Shown piece by piece: positions 41,723 through 49,056 of a stretch of DNA of 64,000 bases. How positions within the stretch are numbered: the stretch's first letter is position 1; the number at the start of each line of letters is the position of its first letter. The position numbers were made by a program, and so were the translations under genes. Source of the stretch: Bacteroidia bacterium (lineage in GTDB: Bacteria; Bacteroidota; Bacteroidia; J057); NCBI GenBank assembly GCA_041391665.1, contig JAWKNO010000002.1, forward strand, positions 310,001 to 374,000, read 5' to 3'. The notes beneath the pieces are model-generated. The model made no database searches, was not told the origin of the DNA, and saw only the letters and a list, made by a program, of their open reading frames with translations.

Positions 41723-42820
41723 CTACTGTGATTGAAGAAAATCCATGACCGCCCAGCCAATGGATTTTACGCTTTCCTCATCAGGTGTGCCTGCAAGAAT
41801 CACAACCCCCAGCTGCTTTTGTCTGTCAAATGCCAGAAATGCCGACTGCGCCACGGTTCCCGACCGGTGGTAAATGGTACTTCCGTTTTTCTCGGCAATT
41901 AGCCATCCCATGCCCACCTGATTGCCTGCACCCAGTTCAAAAAGCGGGGTCTGTGTCAACAAAAACGCATCTGAAACGGAGGACAACGGATCCATTTCGG
42001 CGGAAAGAAAAGTTATCATGTCGCGAACGGTTGCATAAAGTGAAGCCGCGCCCCGGTATTCGCCCCATTGATATTCGGTGAGTGTTTTCTGTGTGGTCGA
42101 AAAAGCCTCGCCCAGTCTTTCAAATTGCCGTGTATTCATCCTTTCCAGGTTTCTCGTATCAGCCATATTCAGTGGCCCTGTGATGCGCTCCTGTAAAAAG
42201 TCGGGCCAGCTTTGAGCGGAAATTTCTTCTGTTACATACCCTAAAATCCCCATTCCGGCCCTGGAATAATTGTATCTTTCTCCGGGGAGATAGGGGAGAT
42301 CCGCATTTTTTAGAAAGTTGTCGAAATCTGTACGGCCAAAATTTTTGTACAGAACTGCCTGTTCCAGCGGGGAAAGGTCGGTATAGCCGGGTGCGATTTC
42401 ATAACCAAGCGCCGCAGTATGGGTTACAAGCTGCCCGATCGTAATTTTTTCCCCCTCAAAATCCGGTGCAACTACTGCCAGATGTCGGTCCAGGCTGTCG
42501 TTTAATCTGACTTTCCCCTCCAGTATAAGATCTGCAATCAGCGTAGCAGTAAAAATCTGGGTAAGATCGCCAATGGGATAGATCGTCGAATCTGTGGGGC
42601 TTTGGTTTTTTCCGGGAAAAGCATAACCAAAATGAAAGGTCTGTGCGGTATTCTTTTGAATAACCCCTACCGAAACGGATGAGAGACCGCCAAAAAGTAT
42701 ATATGGATTTACCGATGATTCCACTGCCTCATTCAGTGTGCCCGGGGTTACAGATTCAGGTCGGCAGGCAAATACAGAACACAGAAACATCAGCGGGATC
42801 AGGTGGTTTTTGGTAAGCAT
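41723..42820 (-). CDS. Beta-lactamase-fold lipoprotein, probably catalytically inactive
   Basis: 365 residues with a lipoprotein signal (V-F-A-C, Cys19). The fold of class C beta-lactamase/serine hydrolase relatives is clear: I-Y-P-I-G-D-L-T-Q-I-F-T-A-T-L, then L-I-L-E-G-K-V-R-L-N-D, I-G-Q-L-V-T-H-T-A-A-L, Y-N-Y-S-R-A-G-M-G-I-L-G and H-R-S-G-T-V. The normal S-x-x-K nucleophile motif is D85-L-T-Q88, so both catalytic Ser and Lys are replaced, and the Y-S-N motif is Y185-S-R187. It should not be an acyl enzyme. It may serve as a binding protein for peptidoglycan or peptides. It follows an outer-membrane beta-barrel gene by 7 bp on the same strand, so it is probably cotranscribed with it. Confidence 0.9.
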   Translation of the reverse strand: MLTKNHLIPLMFLCSVFACRPESVTPGTLNEAVESSVNPYILFGGLSSVSVGVIQKNTAQTFHFGYAFPGKNQSPTDSTIYPIGDLTQIFTATLIADLILEGKVRLNDSLDRHLAVVAPDFEGEKITIGQLVTHTAALGYEIAPGYTDLSPLEQAVLYKNFGRTDFDNFLKNADLPYLPGERYNYSRAGMGILGYVTEEISAQSWPDFLQERITGPLNMADTRNLERMNTRQFERLGEAFSTTQKTLTEYQWGEYRGAASLYATVRDMITFLSAEMDPLSSVSDAFLLTQTPLFELGAGNQVGMGWLIAEKNGSTIYHRSGTVAQSAFLAFDRQKQLGVVILAGTPDEESVKSIGWAVMDFLQSQ

Positions 42821-42827
42821 AGGAAGG

Positions 42828-43457
42828 TTATTTGAGGAAGTTGGAAGGTTTCAATAACCATAAAGTTGAAAGATAAAAAGCAGCCATCTGATATGCCGGG
42901 CCCTGGCTTCCGGAGGAATAAGCCGGAATACTTCCCCAAAAACCAAGGTCTGCGCCGGCGGTCAATACCCATTCGTCGCCTGAGGATAGCTTTCTGGAAA
43001 AACCAACCTCTGCTGTCGAAGATAGAAGAAAGGGAGAAGTATAGTTGGTGACAACTGTGGGGGAGCCATTGGCCCGATGGGTTACTTTTCCCAGATATTC
43101 TCCGGTAAGCCCTCCGCGAATCAGGAAAGACCATTTACCTTCTTTTTGAAATGGGTGCTGCCATTGAATCAGGAAAGGCATTCGGCCTAAGGTAAATGTA
43201 TTGGTGGCGTTATAGACATTCTGCCCGGCAAGCGCTACCTGTAAACCGGTACATAATTTCCACGACTCAGAAAGCGGGACCACAACCCTGAGACCCAAAG
43301 CAGGGCGGAATACACCAGAATTCAACCAGTCAAACCCCTGAGTCAGGTAAAACTGGTTATATCGCAGCTGAATTTCCGGGCCCAGTAAAATCGATTTCTG
43401 TGCGGTAGTTTGGCTGAAAACGCTTGTCAAAATGAATATGAAAAGAATATACTTCAT
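42828..43457 (-). CDS. Predicted outer-membrane beta-barrel protein
   Basis: 209 residues. The signal peptide ends T-T-A-Q. The mature part has alternating hydrophobic strands with aromatic ends (L-R-Y-N-Q-F-Y-L, L-G-L-R-V-V-V-P-L, W-S-F-L-I-R-G-G-L-T-G-E-Y, F-L-L-S-S-T-A-E-V-G-F-S, W-V-L-T-A-G-A-D-L-G-F-W-G), about eight to ten, typical of a small barrel. It does not end in the classical terminal Phe/Tyr (N-F-L-K). The inactive hydrolase-fold lipoprotein gene starts 7 bp downstream. No specific function is recognised. Confidence 0.75.
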   Translation of the reverse strand: MKYILFIFILTSVFSQTTAQKSILLGPEIQLRYNQFYLTQGFDWLNSGVFRPALGLRVVVPLSESWKLCTGLQVALAGQNVYNATNTFTLGRMPFLIQWQHPFQKEGKWSFLIRGGLTGEYLGKVTHRANGSPTVVTNYTSPFLLSSTAEVGFSRKLSSGDEWVLTAGADLGFWGSIPAYSSGSQGPAYQMAAFYLSTLWLLKPSNFLK

Positions 43458-43534
43458 TGGAAAAAGAATTTCTTATAAATTATACCCCGATCGAATGCAC
43501 TACGAATTAACGAAATAGAAAAATTCATGTTATT

Positions 43535-44176
43535 ATGAAAAATCACCTGGCTGTCTGGGTTACATGCATTTTACTGCTTGTCGCCTGCAATTCCTCTTCT
43601 ACTACGCAAAAAGAATCTGAAACTTCTGCGCCTGCCGAGAATTGGGTGTCTATTTTTAATGGACAGGATCTTACCGGATGGAACATCCATGGTACAGAAA
43701 AATGGTATGTCGAAGATGGTCTGCTTATATGTGAAAGCGGCCCTGACCAGGCGTATGGGTATCTTGCTACCGATAAAATTTATAAAGATGTAGAAATTGA
43801 GCTGGAGTTTAAGCAGGAAGCCAATGGAAACAGCGGGGTATTTTTCCGATCTTCTCTCGATGGTACCAAAATCAGCGGCTGGCAGGTAGAAGTAGCGCCT
43901 CCGGATCACGATACGGGAGGAATTTATGAGTCTTATGGCCGTGGGTGGCTGGTTCAGATTCCCGACGAAAAAGAAAATATTCTGAAAATGGGCGAATGGA
44001 ACCAAATGCGAATCCGGGTGAAAGGCGATCATGTAACTACCTGGCTCAACGGGCAGGAGATGGTGGATATTCACGACGAAAAAATCGGCGAAGCAGAAGG
44101 CGTGATTGCGCTTCAGATTCACGATGGTGGCGGCATCAAAGTGCGATGGAGAAACCTTCGCGTAATGGAAATATAA
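43535..44176 (+). CDS. DUF1080 (3-keto-disaccharide hydrolase-like) lipoprotein
   Basis: 213 residues with lipobox L-V-A-C (Cys18). The rest is one DUF1080 domain, a concanavalin-type jelly roll: F-N-G-Q-D-L-T-G-W near the start, W-Y-V-E-D-G-L-L, F-K-Q-E-A-N-G-N-S-G-V-F-F-R, Q-V-E-V, E-W-N-Q-M-R-I-R-V-K-G, W-L-N-G, G-V-I-A-L-Q-I-H-D-G-G-G-I-K-V-R-W-R-N. Some members cleave 3-keto-glycosides; activity here is not proven. It starts divergently from the beta-barrel gene. The S9 peptidase gene begins 28 bp after its stop and may be cotranscribed. Confidence 0.92.
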   Translation: MKNHLAVWVTCILLLVACNSSSTTQKESETSAPAENWVSIFNGQDLTGWNIHGTEKWYVEDGLLICESGPDQAYGYLATDKIYKDVEIELEFKQEANGNSGVFFRSSLDGTKISGWQVEVAPPDHDTGGIYESYGRGWLVQIPDEKENILKMGEWNQMRIRVKGDHVTTWLNGQEMVDIHDEKIGEAEGVIALQIHDGGGIKVRWRNLRVMEI

Positions 44177-44203
44177 ACATATTTACCTTAGCTTACCTCA
44201 TAC

Positions 44204-46999
44204 ATGAACCACAGAATCATCTTACTTTTGCCGGGCTTTCTGGCCGCATTTTTTATGGCATTTTCTCAGTCTGCTAGTCTTAAGCCGCTGGATCACAGTG
44301 TCTATGATTTCTGGCAGACACTGGACAATTCTCAAATTTCTCCTTCCGGAAACTACATCTCCTGGGAAGTCAACCCCCAAAAAGGAGACAACTGGCTGTA
44401 TCTGCTGGAAGTAGCGTCAGGTAGAAAAGACTCGTTTCCCCGGAGCTCTCAGGCTGTTTTTTCTCCTGAAGAAACATTTTTCACTTTCCGCATCAAACCT
44501 CATGAGGATAGTATGAGAAAAGCCAAACTTGCCAAAAAGAAAGATGATGAATTGCCCAAAGATTCGCTCGGTATTTGGCTGATGGGGGCAAGGTCGCTTT
44601 CCAAAATGCCTCAAATTCAATCTTTTCAGGTTCCAACGGAAAGCGGTTCATGGTTGGGGTATCTGCTAAAACCCGAAAAAGTCAAGGCGCCTTCTGACTC
44701 CACGCAGACTGACAGTACTTCAACAAAACCACCGGAAGACAAAAAGAAGAAAGATACCTGGTTGTTTATCTCTAACCCTGTAACTGGTGATTCATTTAGT
44801 TTTGATTCTGTAGAGGAGTTTATGGTGGGGGAAAACGGTAATGCGATTGCGTTCACTCAGGTGTTTGGGGACTCCATTGATTCAGTTTCTGTAAAAATAT
44901 TTGACACAGCTACCCGCACAGATCTTACGATCTTTAAAAATGCCGGAAGAGCTACCAAACCTGTTTTGGACAAAGCCGGAGATCAGTTTGCTATTCTTGT
45001 TACGCAGGATACTGGTGAAGTCAAAGTATTTGATTTGTACTATTTGAAGGGGAAAGCCGGACTGGTAAAAATCGTTGATCAAAATACCCCTGGTATGGAG
45101 CAGGGGTGGGCAGTAAGTACGAATGGGAATCTGAAGTTTTCGCCTTCCGGCGAGCGGATATGGCTGGGTACGGCGCCCATTCCTCCCACTCCGGTAAAAG
45201 ACACACTCACAGACGATGAAAAAGTGCGGGTTGATATCTGGAACTGGCAGGATATGCGCCTTCAGCCGCAGCAGCAGGTTGAGCTGGAAAAGGATAAGAA
45301 AAAAAATTATACTGCCGTATGGCATATAAATTCCGGACGATTGGTCCAATTAGCCACCGAAAGTGTGGATGAAGTATTTATCCAGCGGGAAGGCGATGAC
45401 AACGTGATTTATGGATTTTACCGGTTGCCGTATCTTCGCCAGACTTCCTGGCAGTATCCTGATTTTAAGGACGTGTATGTGATTGATGTAAATTCGGGTG
45501 AGACCCAAATGATCGTAAAAAATCGCAGATACGCGACCCGGCTTTCCCCTGATGGAAAATATCTGGTCTGGTACGAACCCTCCGATACACAGTGGTATGC
45601 TTCACCTGTGGCGGAAAGACAAGATTTTTCACTTACCAAAGGGTTGAAAGTGGCCTTTTATGACGAAAAACACGATACCCCACAACCTGCCTTTCCTTAC
45701 GGAATAGAAGGGTTTGGAGAAAATCAAAGTTTTGTCGTGATCAAAGATCGCTACGACCTCTGGAAGTTTGATCTTACCGGAAAGGAGAAACCCGTCAATC
45801 TTACCGGTAAATATGGGCGAAAAAATAATATCAGATTTGAATATGTAGATACTGACAGTGAAAATCCTTTTTTGGAAAATGACTATCTCTTATTGAAAGG
45901 GGTTTCTGAAGAAGACCAGTCGGAGGGTTTCTACCGCCTGCAAATGTCAGGAAAATATACCCTCGAAAAACTGATCTCTGACAACGCCAGTTTCCGCAAT
46001 GTGGCTATGGCGGGTTCTGCCGACAAGCTGATCTGGACCAGACGTACATTTACCGATAATCCCGACTTGTATGTGTCGGATTCCCGATTTTCCGCTCCCC
46101 AAAAACTTACCGCAATCAATCCCCAACAAAAGGAATACCGTTGGGGCAGGGTAGAGCCTGTAGAGTGGAAATCTCCCGACGGGAAAAGCCGCAAGGGACT
46201 GCTTTATACCCCTGAAGACCTGGATCCGACAAAAAAATATCCCCTGCTGGTCTATTTCTATGAAGTATTGTCTGACCGAAGGTATTGGTATTTTTCTCCT
46301 TCACCGAGTCGTTCTACCATCAACCCCGCGTATTATACCAGCAATGAGTATATAGTTTTTTATCCGGATATCGAATATACAACCGGACAACCGGGAAATG
46401 ATGCATACGATGCGGTGGTAAGTGGTACCGAGTTTCTGGTTGATAAGTATCCATTCATCGACAAAACGCGGATGGGCCTTCAGGGACATAGCTGGGGAGG
46501 GTATCAGGCTGCCTATATCATTACCAAAACGAATATGTTCCGGGCGGCAATGGCGGGAGCACCTGTCAGTAATATGACGAGCGCTTATGGCGGAATTCGC
46601 TGGGAATCAGGCATGAGCCGAATGTTTCAGTATGAGGAGACGCAGAGCCGTATAGGTACAACATTATGGGAAAATCCTCAGCGATATCTTGATAACAGCC
46701 CATTATTTTCTGCCCCGAATATCCAGACCCCCTTGCTGATGATGCACAATGATGCCGACGGCGCTGTGCCGTGGTATCAGGGAATAGAGTTATTTACTGC
46801 GTTGAGACGTCTGGATAAACCTGTGTGGATGTTGGTCTATAATGGCGAAAAACATAACCTAACCAAGTGGCCCAACCGGGTAGATTTATCCATTAGGATG
46901 CAGCAGTTTTTTGACTATTATCTGAAGGATGCTCCTATACCGGCATGGATGGACTCAGGTGTGCCTGCCGTTGAAAAAGGGGTAAATATGGGGTACTGA
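44204..46999 (+). CDS. Prolyl oligopeptidase-family (S9) serine peptidase
   Basis: 931 residues. A signal peptide covers about the first 23 residues. The long N-terminal part (30-660) is a WD/beta-propeller-like region with a Pro/Thr/Lys-rich insert near 165-185. The C-terminal hydrolase domain has the catalytic triad Ser763 (G-L-Q-G-H-S-W-G-G-Y), Asp852 (H-N-D-A-D-G-A-V-P) and His884 (N-G-E-K-H-N-L). Preceding W-K-S-P-D-G-K-S-R-K-G-L-L-Y-T-P-E is the usual entry to the alpha/beta fold. It should cleave short peptides in the periplasm or outside the cell. It is longer than the common 700-residue members because of the enlarged propeller part. It converges with the NUDIX gene (8 bp). Confidence 0.94.
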   Translation: MNHRIILLLPGFLAAFFMAFSQSASLKPLDHSVYDFWQTLDNSQISPSGNYISWEVNPQKGDNWLYLLEVASGRKDSFPRSSQAVFSPEETFFTFRIKPHEDSMRKAKLAKKKDDELPKDSLGIWLMGARSLSKMPQIQSFQVPTESGSWLGYLLKPEKVKAPSDSTQTDSTSTKPPEDKKKKDTWLFISNPVTGDSFSFDSVEEFMVGENGNAIAFTQVFGDSIDSVSVKIFDTATRTDLTIFKNAGRATKPVLDKAGDQFAILVTQDTGEVKVFDLYYLKGKAGLVKIVDQNTPGMEQGWAVSTNGNLKFSPSGERIWLGTAPIPPTPVKDTLTDDEKVRVDIWNWQDMRLQPQQQVELEKDKKKNYTAVWHINSGRLVQLATESVDEVFIQREGDDNVIYGFYRLPYLRQTSWQYPDFKDVYVIDVNSGETQMIVKNRRYATRLSPDGKYLVWYEPSDTQWYASPVAERQDFSLTKGLKVAFYDEKHDTPQPAFPYGIEGFGENQSFVVIKDRYDLWKFDLTGKEKPVNLTGKYGRKNNIRFEYVDTDSENPFLENDYLLLKGVSEEDQSEGFYRLQMSGKYTLEKLISDNASFRNVAMAGSADKLIWTRRTFTDNPDLYVSDSRFSAPQKLTAINPQQKEYRWGRVEPVEWKSPDGKSRKGLLYTPEDLDPTKKYPLLVYFYEVLSDRRYWYFSPSPSRSTINPAYYTSNEYIVFYPDIEYTTGQPGNDAYDAVVSGTEFLVDKYPFIDKTRMGLQGHSWGGYQAAYIITKTNMFRAAMAGAPVSNMTSAYGGIRWESGMSRMFQYEETQSRIGTTLWENPQRYLDNSPLFSAPNIQTPLLMMHNDADGAVPWYQGIELFTALRRLDKPVWMLVYNGEKHNLTKWPNRVDLSIRMQQFFDYYLKDAPIPAWMDSGVPAVEKGVNMGY

Positions 47000-47007
47000 T
47001 GAATGGG

Positions 47008-47517
47008 TTACGGAAAAGGTATAAACTCCCTTTCAAATCCTCTGCTTCTGAGCCAGTCGCGAAGCGCGACACCTGTTCCTGCGGGCCAGGGTTTGACCTC
47101 TTCGATGGGCACTTCCCGGTAATCGGTAAGCTCGGTTTTGTCTAGCACAACCGGCCCCGCTTCTGCAATGACGTGGTAAACCAGGAGCAATTGGTTGCGG
47201 CGGAAGAAGGGATATATACCGACAAAACTTTCAATTCGGGCTTCCAGGCCAGTTTCTTCTTTTACTTCACGAAGAACGGCATCTTCTGGAATTTCATCGG
47301 CCTCAAGAAAGCCGGTAACAAGGGCAAACCACTCCCTGGGCCAGCCAATACTTTGCACCAGAATGAGTTTGCCGTTTCGCTCGACAATCGCGCATACAAC
47401 CGGCGTGGGGTTATTCCAGTGGACAAATCCGCAGGACTCGTCCATGCAAACCATGCGTTCTTTTCCGGAACGGGTACCAATGCTAAGCGGTTTCCCGCAA
47501 GATGGACAGTATTTCAT
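47008..47517 (-). CDS. NUDIX hydrolase with zinc ribbon (NudC-like)
   Basis: 169 residues from ATG 47517. The frame extends to 47604, but the protein family starts with M-K-Y-C-P-S-C-G. An N-terminal zinc ribbon (C4-x2-C7 … C24-x4-C29) precedes the Nudix domain with a complete box G-x5-E-x7-R-E-V-x-E-E-T-G-L (G-F-L-E-A-D-E-I-P-E-D-A … R-E-V-K-E-E-T-G-L). The ribbon-plus-Nudix arrangement resembles NADH pyrophosphatase NudC but lacks its N-terminal domain. It should hydrolyse a nucleoside diphosphate derivative in the cytoplasm. Confidence 0.92.
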   Translation of the reverse strand: MKYCPSCGKPLSIGTRSGKERMVCMDESCGFVHWNNPTPVVCAIVERNGKLILVQSIGWPREWFALVTGFLEADEIPEDAVLREVKEETGLEARIESFVGIYPFFRRNQLLLVYHVIAEAGPVVLDKTELTDYREVPIEEVKPWPAGTGVALRDWLRSRGFEREFIPFP

Positions 47518-47722
47518 ATCGTGTAAATATAAAAAAAGCCTGTGGCTAACCAAAAAGCGCACCGTAGGTACCCGGCAAAATGTTTCCGCTGAATAGGCAT
47601 ACAAGTAAAGTGCTAAGTTGTATTCAGCGTAAAAATGGTAATTATTTTTTTTGGATATTTATCAACGGTTATCTGAAAATTTCAGGTAGCAATTGAAGTA
47701 TTTTCTGAAAAAGTCTATCCTT

Positions 47723-48676
47723 ATGACATTATCGGCCTGGTATTTTATTGTAAATCCGCAATCTGGCGGAGGTAAATGTGCTCGTAAGTGGCCAAAAATC
47801 GAACAGATTTTACAACGCATGGGTATAGATTTCTCTGTGGCTTTTACACGTGAACAGGGGGATGCAATTGAACTGGTAAAAGCAGCTGTGGAAAAGGGTT
47901 ACCGCAGGTTTGTAGCAGTCGGTGGCGATGGCACAGTAAATGAGGCCGCCAATGGAATCCTGAGCCAGGAGGTTGTGGCAAGTGACCAGATTATGCTGGC
48001 TTCTATACCCATCGGAAGCGGCAATGACTGGGCGCGTATGTATGGCCTTCCCAAAAATTACCAGCGGGCAGTTCAACTGCTCCAAAATCCTCAAACCTTT
48101 CTTCAGGATGCAGGAAAAATAACCTGGACAAATGCATCCGTCCCAAAAGTGCGATATTTCAATAATATAGCCGGTTTTCTTTTTGAAACTTTTCTCACCG
48201 AAAAAACTCTTTCAATTAACAAATCAGGATTTACCGGGCAGTTCGTTTACCTGATCAGCCTCCTGAAATATATGTTTCAGTTTCAGGCTTCAGCAGTAAC
48301 CGTGAGAGGCGATGATTTTCTCGAACAGAAAAAACTGCTTTTGGTGACGGTGGGTATTGGGAGATATAATGGTGGCGGAATGAACCTCGTTCCTTTGTCC
48401 CTGCCAGATGATGGCTTACTCGATATAACCATTGCGGATGATGTGTCTGCGGGTGAAATTCTGAGAAATATTCTGAAAATCTATAACGGGAAAATTTATA
48501 CTCACCCTAAAATCCGGCATTTCCGCTCCCGGACGCTTTGGTTTGAAGGGCCACCGGAACTTAAAATCGAAGCAGACGGTGAAGTCCTGGATTCGGTTCC
48601 GGTGAAGATAGAAATTTTACCCCGGGCACTTCGGGTCGTAGTTCCCCTTTCGTATCAGGTATCGCAAACCTCATAA
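47723..48676 (+). CDS. Diacylglycerol kinase-family lipid kinase
   Basis: 317 residues from ATG 47723 (in-frame ATG at 47693 also possible). The family opening W-Y-F-I-V-N-P-Q-S-G-G-G-K is at residues 6-18. The nucleotide motif V-G-G-D-G-T-V-N-E-A-A-N-G is near 66-78, followed by I-P-I-G-S-G-N-D-W-A-R, with the C-terminal beta domain ending L-K-I-E-A-D-G-E. The family (DgkB/YegS/BmrU) phosphorylates diacylglycerol or related lipids using ATP. The mini-GrpE gene starts 41 bp downstream. Confidence 0.93.
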   Translation: MTLSAWYFIVNPQSGGGKCARKWPKIEQILQRMGIDFSVAFTREQGDAIELVKAAVEKGYRRFVAVGGDGTVNEAANGILSQEVVASDQIMLASIPIGSGNDWARMYGLPKNYQRAVQLLQNPQTFLQDAGKITWTNASVPKVRYFNNIAGFLFETFLTEKTLSINKSGFTGQFVYLISLLKYMFQFQASAVTVRGDDFLEQKKLLLVTVGIGRYNGGGMNLVPLSLPDDGLLDITIADDVSAGEILRNILKIYNGKIYTHPKIRHFRSRTLWFEGPPELKIEADGEVLDSVPVKIEILPRALRVVVPLSYQVSQTS

Positions 48677-48717
48677 TTTAGCTGTAACTTTCTTTTCCGG
48701 AAACAGTACAATCGGTC

Positions 48718-49056
48718 ATGGATTTATTTGTCAATTCGCCTCCTGCTTCCCTGCTCAGAATCGTCAACCAGGTATTCGAAATGGAGAAAAAAATCCTCCG
48801 TAACGAAGATGCCTCCCTGACGAGAAACATCGCCCGTATCAAGTCTGCCCTGGAGGAAATGGGGTTGGTCTATGAAAATCCGGAAGGAGAGTCATATGAC
48901 GAAACGAGAACAGATTGTGAGGCGTCCATTAGTGGAGACAAAACCGAAAATCTTATTATTACAGAAGCTATAAAGCCTATTATTCGCCTGAATGTCAATG
49001 GTTTTAGTCAAATCGTTCAAAGAGGTGTAGTAGTAGTAGAATCAACCATACTATGA
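48718..49056 (+). CDS. Short GrpE-like protein paired with Hsp70
   Basis: 112 residues, about 60% of normal GrpE length. Residues 14-50 are helical. The segment L-E-E-M-G-L-V-Y-E-N-P-E-G-E-S-Y-D-E (44-61) matches the GrpE hinge to beta domain (compare P-x-G-x-x-F-D-P), and the end G-F-S-Q-I-V-Q-R-G-V-V-V-V-E-S resembles the GrpE G-Y-x-L-x-x-R-V-L-R-P-A-x-V-x-V strand. The long N-terminal coiled coil of GrpE is mostly missing. Its last four bases overlap the ATG of an Hsp70 gene (ATGA), implying coupled translation and a matched nucleotide-exchange factor. A weak promoter-like pair (TTTCG, N21, TAATTTAG at 48674-48681) lies upstream. The GrpE assignment is by eye and moderate. Confidence 0.75.
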   Translation: MDLFVNSPPASLLRIVNQVFEMEKKILRNEDASLTRNIARIKSALEEMGLVYENPEGESYDETRTDCEASISGDKTENLIITEAIKPIIRLNVNGFSQIVQRGVVVVESTIL

